Origin: RPQJ01 sp963823535
GTDB taxonomy: Bacteria > Pseudomonadota > Gammaproteobacteria > Steroidobacterales > Steroidobacteraceae
Direction: 5' to 3'
DNA length: 64,000 nucleotides
Assembly (NCBI GenBank): GCA_963823535.1
Contig: CAWGLZ010000006.1
Coordinates: forward strand, 1,426,001-1,490,000
The notes beneath the pieces are model-generated. The model had not been told where the DNA came from. It did no database searches and saw only the letters and a program-made list of their open reading frames with translations. Below, one piece after another: positions 18,637-26,510 of this stretch (positions are counted from its first letter, which is position 1; each line of letters opens with the position of its first letter). Position numbers and translations under genes: made by a program.

Positions 18637-18669
18637 GACGGCGCGACCGGGTTGCCCGGTCGCGCCGTC
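18637..18669 (-). terminator. Rho-independent terminator of the HiPIP gene
   Basis: A perfect 15-bp stem (GACGGCGCGACCGGG and its complement) closes a 3-nt loop, followed on the minus strand by a T-rich TTGCTTT tract. It lies between the HiPIP stop and the glgP start and separates the two transcripts. Confidence 0.9.
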
Positions 18670-18693
18670 GTCAGGCGTGAGGCCCGTGAGCGC

Positions 18694-19026
18694 TTACGGG
18701 CGCTTCACGTAGACCTTGCACCAGCCCTTGGCATCGACGGGGCGACCGCCAAAGATGTTGCAGGGGATCATGGCGCCGCTTTCCTTGCCCTTCGGCACCT
18801 GCAGGCAGTTGGAGCACAGCTGGCCGGGCTTGTAGTTCGGATTCGCCTTGGCGTCGACCTGGCTGGCATCCGTCACATAGCCCAGGCTCTTGGCCTGCGG
18901 CTCGTTCGGATCGACCGGACCGGTGGCCGCTTCGGCGCGGCCGAGCAGGGCGGTGACCGGCACGGCCACGACACCCATGAGTGCACCCTTCAGCACCTCG
19001 CGACGGGGAAACTTTCTTTCGGACAT
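18694..19026 (-). CDS. hip: High-potential iron-sulfur protein (HiPIP), Tat-exported
   Basis: A 110-residue precursor. The N-terminus has the twin-arginine motif FPRREVLKG (about 6-14), and cleavage after AEA (about 33) gives a mature protein of about 77 residues. Four Cys at about 71, 74, 89 and 103 (C-X2-C-X14-C-X13-C) match the HiPIP [4Fe-4S] ligation pattern. HiPIPs carry single electrons in the periplasm, for example from a bc1 complex to an oxidase or photosynthetic reaction centre. Its own terminator and a nearby Fur-like box suggest an independently regulated monocistronic unit. Confidence 0.95.
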   Translation of the reverse strand: MSERKFPRREVLKGALMGVVAVPVTALLGRAEAATGPVDPNEPQAKSLGYVTDASQVDAKANPNYKPGQLCSNCLQVPKGKESGAMIPCNIFGGRPVDAKGWCKVYVKRP

Positions 19027-19145
19027 TGACTTGCTCTCCTGGACGCCAAGGTTCCTGATATTCGACTGGATCCAATTCTACGCGGCAACGGGCTGTTCGA
19101 CACGGCGGGTCCCGATTGGTTGCGACGTTGCAGGCACCGGATTTA

Positions 19146-19160
19146 GAATGAGAATCATTC
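19146..19160. promoter_or_regulatory. Fur-box-like operator
   Basis: GAATGAGAATCATTC is an inverted repeat (GAATGA / TCATTC, 3-bp centre). It matches the core of the Fur consensus TGATAATCATTATCA at most positions (TGAGAATCATT). It sits 120 bp upstream of the HiPIP start and 51 bp upstream of the membrane-protein gene at 19211, so iron control of either or both is possible. Functional assignment is inference. Confidence 0.6.
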
Positions 19161-19210
19161 ACGACTCAAAACCGGCGCCTGCTGGCCGGGGCAGCCCCTA
19201 GAATCGCTGC

Positions 19211-20203
19211 ATGCCCGACCCGCGTCGCAGCCGCCTCAAGACCGCCATGGCCGTATCGGCGAGCGTGATGATCGCCTGCCTCGCGGCCTACATTCTCTTC
19301 AGGACGTTCCAGCGCATCAGCGTCGCGGACGTGCTGGAAAACATGCGCCTCGTGTCGCGCGAGCGACTGCTGCTGGCGGCCGCCTGCGCCGTGGGCGCCT
19401 TTACCGCCCTGGCGGCGTACGAGGTCGCCGTCGTCCGTTACGTCAAGCACTGCATCGGCCGGGCGAAGCCGGTCCTCACGGCGCTGATCGCGTTTCCGCT
19501 CGGCCACGCGATCGGCCAGACCCTGCTGAGCGGCAGTGCGATGCGCTACCGGATGTATTCCCCTGCCGGCTTCAGCGCCATGGAGGTGGGCGCGACGGTG
19601 CTGCTGTGCGGATTACCCTACGCACTCGCGTTCGGCCTGCTGCTCGACCTGGCTCTCGTGTTCGGGGCCGACCAGCTCGCACCCTTGTTCCGCATCTCGA
19701 GGGACTGGCTGTTCGCGCTCGGCTGCCTGGGCCTCGTCAAGGACGCCGGCTACCTGCTGCTCGTGCACCTGCGCAAGACGCCGATCCGCCTGGGCGGCTG
19801 GGCCGTGAACCTGCCGACGCCGCGCATGACCGCGTTGCAGATCGTGGTCGGGCTCGTCGACGTCTGTCTGGTCGCCTCGATCCTGTATCTGCTGCTGCCG
19901 GAATCCGCCCAGCTGTCGTTCCTGCCGTTCGTGGCGGTCTACCTCGCGAGCATCCTGGTCGGCGTCGTGAGCCATGTGCCCGCGGGGCTCGGCGTGCTCG
20001 AATCGATGCTGCTGCTGCTGCTGCCGCACGTACCGCCGGAGCAGTTGCTGGCATCCGTGCTCCTTTACCGGGTCATCTACGAGGTGGTTCCGCTCGTCGT
20101 CGCCGTCGGCCTCTGGGGGCTGTACGAGTTGCTCGCGGACGACGGCGCCCGCGTACGCCTGACGCGCCCGGGCATCGTCGGGCGCCTGCCTCGCGGCCCC
20201 TGA
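19211..20203 (+). CDS. Lysylphosphatidylglycerol synthase-like membrane protein (UPF0104/YbhN type)
   Basis: A 330-residue protein with about eight transmembrane helices, matching the flippase-like membrane domain of MprF/LPG synthases without the soluble aminoacyl-transferase domain. Landmarks are FPLGHAIGQTLLSGSAMRYRMY (central; about 97-118), and SHVPAGLGVLESMLLLLLP (about 254-272) near the C-terminus. The role of stand-alone members is unsettled; lipid translocation is suggested for the family. Lies just downstream of a Fur-like box. Convergent with the oxidase at 20209 with only 5 bp between. Confidence 0.85.
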   Translation: MPDPRRSRLKTAMAVSASVMIACLAAYILFRTFQRISVADVLENMRLVSRERLLLAAACAVGAFTALAAYEVAVVRYVKHCIGRAKPVLTALIAFPLGHAIGQTLLSGSAMRYRMYSPAGFSAMEVGATVLLCGLPYALAFGLLLDLALVFGADQLAPLFRISRDWLFALGCLGLVKDAGYLLLVHLRKTPIRLGGWAVNLPTPRMTALQIVVGLVDVCLVASILYLLLPESAQLSFLPFVAVYLASILVGVVSHVPAGLGVLESMLLLLLPHVPPEQLLASVLLYRVIYEVVPLVVAVGLWGLYELLADDGARVRLTRPGIVGRLPRGP

Positions 20204-20208
20204 ACCCG

Positions 20209-21213
20209 TCAGCGCAGGGCGGCAGGCGTCACCATCCCGACCATGGAAAGCAGCGAGTGCGCCAGCGCGCGCCCGCTCTCGAAGGCGGCCTCTACCCGGG
20301 GTGCGATGCACCAGTCCCCGCATGCGCCCGCGGCGATCTCCTCGTCCACCAGGCAGGGCAGGCCGAGCGGTTGTTCCACCAGCGCATGGCGCCAGCGATG
20401 CGCCTCGAGGTGCGAGGGCGCTGGAAGCGCGGCATCGATGGCGACTGCGAACTCCCGCAACAGCAGCCGGGCGACCTCCGGGCCATCCGCTTCCAGGTGA
20501 TCGCGCGACCACGGCACGGAGGCATGGAGCGTCCATGCCTGCGGACCGGATGGCCGCTGCGGCTTGCTCGAGTCGCAGGCGGCCCAGGCCAGGGGGCCCC
20601 GGGTCCAGCGGCGTACGTCGGCGCCTGCGTCGATCGGCTGGTCGAAGGTCATCATGGCCGCCCAGCAGGGCGCCATGCGTACGCCCGTCAGGTGACGGAA
20701 CGCCCGTCCGTGCGGTCCGAGCAGCGAGAGTGACTGCGGGGCGGGCACGGCCACCGCGACCGCGTCGAAGATACGGTTCGACCGCCCGGAGTCCGTTTTC
20801 AGCTCCCAGCCGCGCTGCCCCTGCAGCAGCTCGTGCACGCCGACGCCGGTCTGCAGGTCGATGCTGCGCGACATCGGGCGCACGCCGGCGCTCATGCCGG
20901 GCACGCCGACGTGCCAGTCGTCGATCGGTGCGTCCCAGGAGCGCTCGTCCTCCATGATCGTCGGGTGCCAGGGGCGCAACACCCCGGACCGCGTGGCCAT
21001 CTCGACGTACCTGACGAACGGGCGGCTGCGCGCAGTGATGAACTGCGCGCCGTGGTCGAAGGCGAGGTTGCCCCGGCGTCGCGTGCCGAGCCGGCCGCCC
21101 AGGCCGCGGGAGCGCTCGAACACGGTGACCCGGACGTCGGCGCGCGCGAGTTCGCGCGCGCAGGTCAGTCCCGCCATGCCCGCGCCGATGACCGCGATAC
21201 TGACGTCGTCCAT
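20209..21213 (-). CDS. FAD-dependent oxidoreductase, renalase-like (COG3380)
   Basis: A 334-residue flavoprotein. The FAD-binding GAGMAGLTCARELA is at about 10-23, followed by the FERSRGLGGRLGTRR segment (about 32-46) and the FDHGAQFITARS motif (about 52-63) typical of COG3380/renalase proteins. Homologues oxidise isomeric dihydro-NAD(P) or act as amine-oxidase-like enzymes; the substrate here is unknown. The C-terminus has the CGDWCIAPRVEAAFESGRALA FAD-closing segment. Divergent from the TPP enzyme gene. Confidence 0.88.
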   Translation of the reverse strand: MDDVSIAVIGAGMAGLTCARELARADVRVTVFERSRGLGGRLGTRRRGNLAFDHGAQFITARSRPFVRYVEMATRSGVLRPWHPTIMEDERSWDAPIDDWHVGVPGMSAGVRPMSRSIDLQTGVGVHELLQGQRGWELKTDSGRSNRIFDAVAVAVPAPQSLSLLGPHGRAFRHLTGVRMAPCWAAMMTFDQPIDAGADVRRWTRGPLAWAACDSSKPQRPSGPQAWTLHASVPWSRDHLEADGPEVARLLLREFAVAIDAALPAPSHLEAHRWRHALVEQPLGLPCLVDEEIAAGACGDWCIAPRVEAAFESGRALAHSLLSMVGMVTPAALR

Positions 21214-21363
21214 CTGCCCACCCGTGCACCTGCCGATCGATGGTGGAGTGTACCGCCGGGAACACCCGGGGCGGGTCGGGGCCTGGCCGGGAAGGTCACC
21301 CGGACGTGAAGCGGATCGCGAATGCGGTAGGATCCTCGGTCAAGCTGCCGGGGAGGCAATGCC

Positions 21364-23100
21364 ATGGGTCGAACGGCGGCATCGCTGCTACGCGAGGCAC
21401 TCGAGACGGTCGGGGTGCGCTACACCTTCGGCATTCCGGGGGTACACAACACCGAGATCTACGACGAACTCGAGAGCTCCCCGACCATCACGCCGGTGCT
21501 GGTCACCGACGAGGGCGGCGGCGCCTTCATGGCGGACGCCGTCAGTCGCTCGGGCACCAGCCTCGGCACGCTGGTGATCGTGCCGGCGGCGGGCGTGACC
21601 CACGCGGCGAGTGGCATCGCCGAGGCGTTCCTCGACGGCATCCCGATGCTGGTCATTGCGGGCGGCATCCGCCGCGACACGGGCCGGCGCTACCAGCTGC
21701 ACGACGTCGACCAGCATGCGCTCCTCAAGCCGATCACCAAGGCCACCTGGCTCGTCGAACGGCACGCGGACGTCATCCCGACGATCTACGAGGCCGTGCG
21801 TGTCGCCACCAGCGGCGAGCCGGGACCCGTGTTCGTCGAGATTCCGGTCAACCTGCAGCTCATCGCCGGCGATGCGGGCAGTGTCCCGGCCTTTCACGGT
21901 CCGGTCGCCCGCGAGGCACGCTGCACTGCGGCGGACCTCGAGGAGGCCGCGCGCCTGCTGGCGGCGGCGAAGTCGCCGGGGATCTACGTCGGCTGGGGGG
22001 CGGTCGACGCGACGCGGGAGGTCACGACGCTCGCGGAGCGCCTGGGCGCACCGGTGAGCACCACGCTGCAGGGGCTGAGTTCGTTTCCGGCCAAGCATCC
22101 GCTGCACGCGGGTTTCTGCCTCGGTCGCGCCGCGGTGCCGGCGGCCGAGAACGCCTTTCAGGACTGCGACTGCCTGCTGGCGGTGGGCGCGCGTTTCGGC
22201 GAAATCGCCACGGGCAGCTACGGCTATGAACCGCCCGCGAACCTGATCCACGTGGACATCAATCCGGCGGTGTTCAACGCCAATTACCCGGCGCGCGTCG
22301 CGCTCGAGGGCGACTCCGCCGCCGTCCTGTCGCGGCTCGTCGAAGTGCTGCCGGACATCCCGCAGGCCGTGGCCCGCGGCGGTGAAGTGGCCGGACGCAT
22401 CGCACGGGACAAGGCCGCTTATCTCGAAGCGTGGTTTGCACACTCGCCGAAGGGCCGGGTGAACCCGGCCCGGTTCCTCTCCGCGCTGCGCCAGCGGCTG
22501 CCCGACGATGCACTGGTGGTGGTGGACGACGGCAACCACACCTTTCTGGCCGCGGAACTCCTGCCCATCCATCAGCCTCGCGGCTTCATCTCGCCGACGG
22601 ACTTCAACTGCATGGGTTACTGCGTGCCGGCGACCATCGGCGCGAAGCTGGCGCGACCTGCGGCGCAGGTCGTGGGAATCGTCGGCGACGGTGCGTTCCG
22701 CATGACGGGACTCGAACTCGCCACCGCCAGCGCGCTACGTCTCGGCGTGATCGTCTTCGTTTTCAACGACGGCGAGCTTGCACAGATCGCGCAGGCGCAG
22801 CAGGTGCCCTACAACCGCAAGACCTGCACCGTGCTCGGGCCGCTGGACCTCGCGGGCGTCGCGCAGGCGACGGGGGCCGCGTTTGCGCACATCGCGGACG
22901 ATGCGGGCATCGACGGCGGCCTGCAGGAAGCGTTCTCGGTCGCCGCCACGGGCCGTCCGGTCCTGGTCGACGTCGCCGTCGACTACTCGAAACGCACCCG
23001 CTTCACCGAGGGTATCGTGAAGACGAACCTGGAGCGATTCGACCTGCCGACCAGGACCCGACTGATCGGCCGGGCGTTGTGGCGGCGCGTGACCGGCTGA
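21364..23100 (+). CDS. Thiamine-pyrophosphate-binding enzyme (acetolactate synthase-like)
   Basis: A 578-residue TPP enzyme of the acetohydroxyacid synthase/benzoylformate decarboxylase superfamily. The N-terminal PYR domain starts GVRYTFGIPGVHNTEIYDEL (about 17-36); DEGGGAFMAD carries the cofactor-activating Glu near 50. The central domain is about 190-325. The PP domain has the GDGAFRMTG...FND Mg-TPP motif from about 442. A GGGGAGG Shine-Dalgarno lies 8 bp before ATG 21364. It is not linked to an ilvN small subunit or other branched-chain genes, so a role outside isoleucine/valine synthesis (2-oxoacid decarboxylase or carboligase) is likely. Confidence 0.88.
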   Translation: MGRTAASLLREALETVGVRYTFGIPGVHNTEIYDELESSPTITPVLVTDEGGGAFMADAVSRSGTSLGTLVIVPAAGVTHAASGIAEAFLDGIPMLVIAGGIRRDTGRRYQLHDVDQHALLKPITKATWLVERHADVIPTIYEAVRVATSGEPGPVFVEIPVNLQLIAGDAGSVPAFHGPVAREARCTAADLEEAARLLAAAKSPGIYVGWGAVDATREVTTLAERLGAPVSTTLQGLSSFPAKHPLHAGFCLGRAAVPAAENAFQDCDCLLAVGARFGEIATGSYGYEPPANLIHVDINPAVFNANYPARVALEGDSAAVLSRLVEVLPDIPQAVARGGEVAGRIARDKAAYLEAWFAHSPKGRVNPARFLSALRQRLPDDALVVVDDGNHTFLAAELLPIHQPRGFISPTDFNCMGYCVPATIGAKLARPAAQVVGIVGDGAFRMTGLELATASALRLGVIVFVFNDGELAQIAQAQQVPYNRKTCTVLGPLDLAGVAQATGAAFAHIADDAGIDGGLQEAFSVAATGRPVLVDVAVDYSKRTRFTEGIVKTNLERFDLPTRTRLIGRALWRRVTG

Positions 23101-23103
23101 CTC

Positions 23104-24033
23104 CTACAGGGATTCCCAGTATTCCGCCATCCGTCCGCGCTGGCGCTCGTCCGGCAGCGGCGACTGCCCGGCCCCGCAATTGTCACGCATGTGGCGAGGC
23201 TTCGAGGTGGCCGGGATCGCACAGGTAACGGCCGGGTGCGACAACGCGTACTTGAGGAAGAACTGCCCCCAGCTCTCACAGTGGATCTCGGCGGCCCACG
23301 GGGGCAGCGCGCGGCCGCGCACGCGCTCGAACAAGGCGCCGTCCGCGAACGGCCGGTTCACCATGACCGCGACACCCTGCTCGAGACAGAAGGGCAGCAG
23401 CCGCGTCTCGGCCTCCCGCTCCGCCAGCGAGTAGTTCACCTGCAGCCAGTCGAACTTCTCCTCGCGCAGGACCCGTTCGAGTTCGGCGTGGGCATCTGCG
23501 CGATAGTGCGTGATGCCCGTGTAGCGCAGCTTGCCGGCGTCCTGCAGCGCGCGGAGCGTCGGCAGGTGTTCGCGCCAGTCGAGCAGGTTGTGGATCTGCA
23601 GCAGGTCGATCCGCCCGGTACGCAGGCGGGCGAACGACTCGTCGATCTGGCGGGCGCCGGCCTCCCGGCCGCGGGTCCAGACCTTGGTGGCGAGCCATAG
23701 TTGCGGATGCAGGCCGAGATCGTCGATGAGGTCCCCGAGCACGGTTTCGGCGCGGCCGTACATGGGCGAGGTGTCGATGACGCTGCCGCCCGCCTCGGCG
23801 AAGGTGCGCAGGACGTCCCGCAGCGGGTCGCGGCTCGCGGCGTCGTCGCCGACGTCGAAGGTGCCCGACGATCCCATGCCGATGATCGGCAGTTCCTCGC
23901 CGGTCCGCGGCACCCTGCGCGTGACCATCCTGCCTGCGCCGGTGGCCATGGCGCGGCCAGGCCCGCCGAGCATGGCGGTGGCCGCTGCCATCGCGGCGAT
24001 CGCCGACCGTCGGGTCATCAGGTCACTCTGCAT
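23104..24033 (-). CDS. Aldo/keto reductase with Tat signal peptide
   Basis: A 309-residue protein. The N-terminus MTRRSAIAAMAAATAMLGG (from residue 6) is a twin-arginine signal, so the enzyme is probably periplasmic, unusual for NADPH-dependent AKRs. The catalytic tetrad is visible: Asp in VIDTSPMYG, Tyr in MYGRAE (about 92), Lys in ATKVWTRG, and His in QIHNLLDW. TIM-barrel length is normal. Convergent with the TPP enzyme. Confidence 0.88.
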   Translation of the reverse strand: MQSDLMTRRSAIAAMAAATAMLGGPGRAMATGAGRMVTRRVPRTGEELPIIGMGSSGTFDVGDDAASRDPLRDVLRTFAEAGGSVIDTSPMYGRAETVLGDLIDDLGLHPQLWLATKVWTRGREAGARQIDESFARLRTGRIDLLQIHNLLDWREHLPTLRALQDAGKLRYTGITHYRADAHAELERVLREEKFDWLQVNYSLAEREAETRLLPFCLEQGVAVMVNRPFADGALFERVRGRALPPWAAEIHCESWGQFFLKYALSHPAVTCAIPATSKPRHMRDNCGAGQSPLPDERQRGRMAEYWESL

Positions 24034-24081
24034 GTCTAAACTCCTCGCGCGCCATCGCCTTCGCAGCCGCGCTCGTCCGCC

Positions 24082-24651
24082 TCAGCCGACGCGGTCCTTG
24101 AGGCCGAATTTCATCATGATCCACGCGCTGACCGGATGCACAACCAGCATCAGGGCCACGATGGCCCCGAGCAGCGGCAGCGATGGCCGCCACACCGGGG
24201 CAATGAACAACAGCATTCCGGCCAGGCTGTCGAGCTGGTCGATGACCCAGAAGACGCGACCCCAGATGCCGGCGCCGGCCTCGCCCGGCGCGATGTCGAG
24301 CTGTCGCTTGAAGAAGCTGTTCGGCAGTTCGCCGACGATGTAGCCCGTGCCGAGCAGCGCTCCCCAGGCGAGGGGCTGCGCCTCGGCGAAGGGCACCAGG
24401 GTCGGGAGGTGCCAGCAGCATTCGTTCAGGCCCGCCATGGCCCACGCGGCGATCGTCGTGCAGCCGATCGTGACCAGGGCGCCTCGCCAGGTCTTGTTGT
24501 CGCCGAACAGGCGCTTGCCCCGGAAGGTGGCGCCGCCGTCGATCGGCATGCGCCGCAGCCCGGGCAGGAGGTCGAGCCTCAGGACCACGAGGTGCACCAG
24601 CCCGGCCACGATGACGGGGACTGCGAGCCACAGCAGTTGCAGCAGGATCAA
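24082..24651 (-). CDS. CDP-archaeol synthase-like (CarS/DUF46) membrane protein
   Basis: A 189-residue protein with about four transmembrane helices. It belongs to the CarS/CdsA-like nucleotidyl transferase group. FRGKRLFGDNKTWRG (about 43-57) and the GELPNSFFKRQLDIAPGE stretch (about 107-124) are the family landmarks. In archaea CarS makes CDP-archaeol from unsaturated archaetidic acid and CTP; bacterial homologues exist with unknown substrate, presumably a phosphatidate-like lipid. Located between the AKR and bkdR genes, all on the minus strand. Confidence 0.8.
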   Translation of the reverse strand: MILLQLLWLAVPVIVAGLVHLVVLRLDLLPGLRRMPIDGGATFRGKRLFGDNKTWRGALVTIGCTTIAAWAMAGLNECCWHLPTLVPFAEAQPLAWGALLGTGYIVGELPNSFFKRQLDIAPGEAGAGIWGRVFWVIDQLDSLAGMLLFIAPVWRPSLPLLGAIVALMLVVHPVSAWIMMKFGLKDRVG

Positions 24652-24661
24652 GCACGACTCC

Positions 24662-25141
24662 TCAGTCGATCGGCAGGACCGTGGTCTCCTTGATTACGGT
24701 CACCGTCACCGAGGAGTTGATGGATTGTACGTTGGGAAGCTTCGAGAGGTGGTCGAGGTAGAACGCCTCGTAGGCCTTGATGTCCTTCGTGACGATGCGC
24801 AGCATGAAGTCCCACTCGCCCATCGTCGTGTAGCAGTCGAGCACCTCGGGTCGCTCGCGGATTGCCCCGGCGAAGGCCGCGATCGCGTCGCGCCCCTGGG
24901 TGGAGAGCTTGACGTGGGCGAAGATCGTGACGTCGAGGCCCAGCGCGGAGCGGTCGAGCAGCGCCACGCGCCCGCGGATGACCCCGCGTTGCTCCATCTG
25001 CTGGATGCGCCGCCAGCACGTCGTGGTGGAGAGGCCGGTGCGCGATGCCACCTCGGCCACGGGGAGCGCGCCCTCGCGCTGCAGCAGGTCGAGGATCCGT
25101 CGATCGCTGCGATCGAGGGGGGGTTGCGCTTTTTCTTCCAT
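24662..25141 (-). CDS. bkdR: Lrp/AsnC family regulator, probable BkdR activator of the bkd operon
   Basis: A 159-residue regulator. The N-terminal winged helix has LDRSDRRILDLLQREGAL (about 9-26) and a recognition helix in SRTGLSTTTCWRRIQQM (about 32-49). The C-terminal RAM ligand-binding domain follows with GEWDFMLRIV (about 106-115). ATG 25141 is preferred to an in-frame start 17 codons upstream that would lie in the intergenic region. It is transcribed divergently from the branched-chain keto-acid dehydrogenase genes, the same arrangement as Pseudomonas bkdR, where the protein activates bkd with branched-chain amino acids as effectors. Confidence 0.9.
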   Translation of the reverse strand: MEEKAQPPLDRSDRRILDLLQREGALPVAEVASRTGLSTTTCWRRIQQMEQRGVIRGRVALLDRSALGLDVTIFAHVKLSTQGRDAIAAFAGAIRERPEVLDCYTTMGEWDFMLRIVTKDIKAYEAFYLDHLSKLPNVQSINSSVTVTVIKETTVLPID

Positions 25142-25175
25142 GAGGCTTTCGTTTGTGAAATGTATGTTCCGGATT

Positions 25176-25188
25176 GTTGCAGTGCAAC
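25176..25188. promoter_or_regulatory. Palindrome in the bkdR-bkdA1 intergenic region, candidate Lrp-type operator
   Basis: GTTGCAGTGCAAC is a perfect palindrome around a central G, within an otherwise unremarkable 127-bp divergent spacer. Lrp-family sites are often imperfect palindromes of about 13-15 bp, so BkdR binding is a reasonable inference. Confidence 0.45.
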
Positions 25189-25268
25189 GCAACGAAGTCG
25201 ACCGGCGAGGGCACGGATGAGTAATCTACCGCGCGGTTCCCGCGGGTTTCCACCGGAGTGAGACTGCC

Positions 25269-26507
25269 ATGCCCCGTCGTTCCCGACTGCACATCCCACC
25301 ACCCCATTCGCGTCCGGGGGAGGAGCCGGATTTCAGCTACCTCGAGACTTCGCCGGCCGGCGCCGTGGCCCGTCCCGACGTCAATGCACGGGTCCGGGAC
25401 ATCGGGAACCTGTCGGTCGAACTCGTCCGGGTCCTCGACGACGAGCACCACGCCGTCGGTCCCTGGCATCCGCACCTCGAGGTGCCGGACCTGCAGGTGG
25501 GACTGCGGCACATGGTGCTCACCCGCATCTTCGACGATCGCATGCAGCGTGCCCAGCGCGCCGGGAAGATCTCCTTCTATATGCGGTCGCTGGGTGAGGA
25601 AGCGGTATCGGTCGCGATGTGCATGGCGCTGCGACCAAAGGACATGCTGTTTCCTTCCTATCGCAACCAGGGCCTCTACATGGTGCGCGGAAAGCCGCTG
25701 GTGGAGTTGATGTGCCAGCTGCTCTCGAACACACGCGACATGTGCAAGGGCCGCCAGCTGCCGGTGATGTATCACTGGAAGGAAGGTTGCATCTTTTCCA
25801 TCTCGGGCAACCTGACGACGCAGTATCCGCAGGCTGTGGGCTGGGCGATGGCTGCCGCGATCAAGGGCGAGGACGACATCGCCGTGAGCTGGATCGGCGA
25901 GGGCTCGAGCGCAGAGGCGGATTTCCACCACGCGATGCTGTTCGCCTCCGTGTACCAGGCGCCGGTGATCCTGAACGTCGTCAACAACCAATGGGCGATC
26001 TCGACCTTCCAGGGTTTCGCCGGCGGCGAGCAGCGCAGCTTCGCGGCCCGCGGCCCTGGCTACGGCATGGCCGGCGTGCGCGTCGATGGCAACGACTTCC
26101 TGGCCGTTTACGCCGTGACACAATGGGCCGCGGAGCGCGCACGCACGGGAGCGGGCCCGACGCTGATCGAGCACGTGACCTATCGCGGCGCCGCGCACTC
26201 CACCAGTGACGACCCGTCGCGCTACCGCCCGAAGGACGACTACGAGCGCTGGCCGCTCGGCGACCCGGTGAACCGGCTCAAGGGCCACCTGATCTCCATG
26301 GGCGAGTGGTCGGAGGAGCGCCACACCGCGCTGGTCGCGGAACTGGAGAAGCACGTCAACGAGAGCTGGAAGGAGGCTGCGCAGTACGGCGCCCTGAACG
26401 AGGGCCCGCGCCTCAATCGCGACCTGATGTTCGAGGATGTCTTCAAGGAGCTGCCCGAGCACCTGAAGAAGCAGCGCGACCAGCTGCGCGCCGAGCTCGG
26501 AGGCTGA
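25269..26507 (+). CDS. bkdA1: Branched-chain 2-oxoacid dehydrogenase E1 component, alpha subunit
   Basis: A 412-residue TPP-dependent subunit that decarboxylates the 2-oxoacids of Val, Leu and Ile. The TPP/Mg motif GEGSSAEADFHHAML begins at about 210 and ends in VVNNQWAIS. The phosphorylation-loop equivalent YRGAAHSTSDDPSRYR lies near 298-313. Longer N-terminus (PPPHSRPGEEPDF) typical of the Pseudomonas-type BCKDH rather than the pyruvate enzyme. First gene of a five-gene operon; E1 beta begins 3 bp after its stop. Confidence 0.95.
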   Translation: MPRRSRLHIPPPHSRPGEEPDFSYLETSPAGAVARPDVNARVRDIGNLSVELVRVLDDEHHAVGPWHPHLEVPDLQVGLRHMVLTRIFDDRMQRAQRAGKISFYMRSLGEEAVSVAMCMALRPKDMLFPSYRNQGLYMVRGKPLVELMCQLLSNTRDMCKGRQLPVMYHWKEGCIFSISGNLTTQYPQAVGWAMAAAIKGEDDIAVSWIGEGSSAEADFHHAMLFASVYQAPVILNVVNNQWAISTFQGFAGGEQRSFAARGPGYGMAGVRVDGNDFLAVYAVTQWAAERARTGAGPTLIEHVTYRGAAHSTSDDPSRYRPKDDYERWPLGDPVNRLKGHLISMGEWSEERHTALVAELEKHVNESWKEAAQYGALNEGPRLNRDLMFEDVFKELPEHLKKQRDQLRAELGG

Positions 26508-26510
26508 GCC

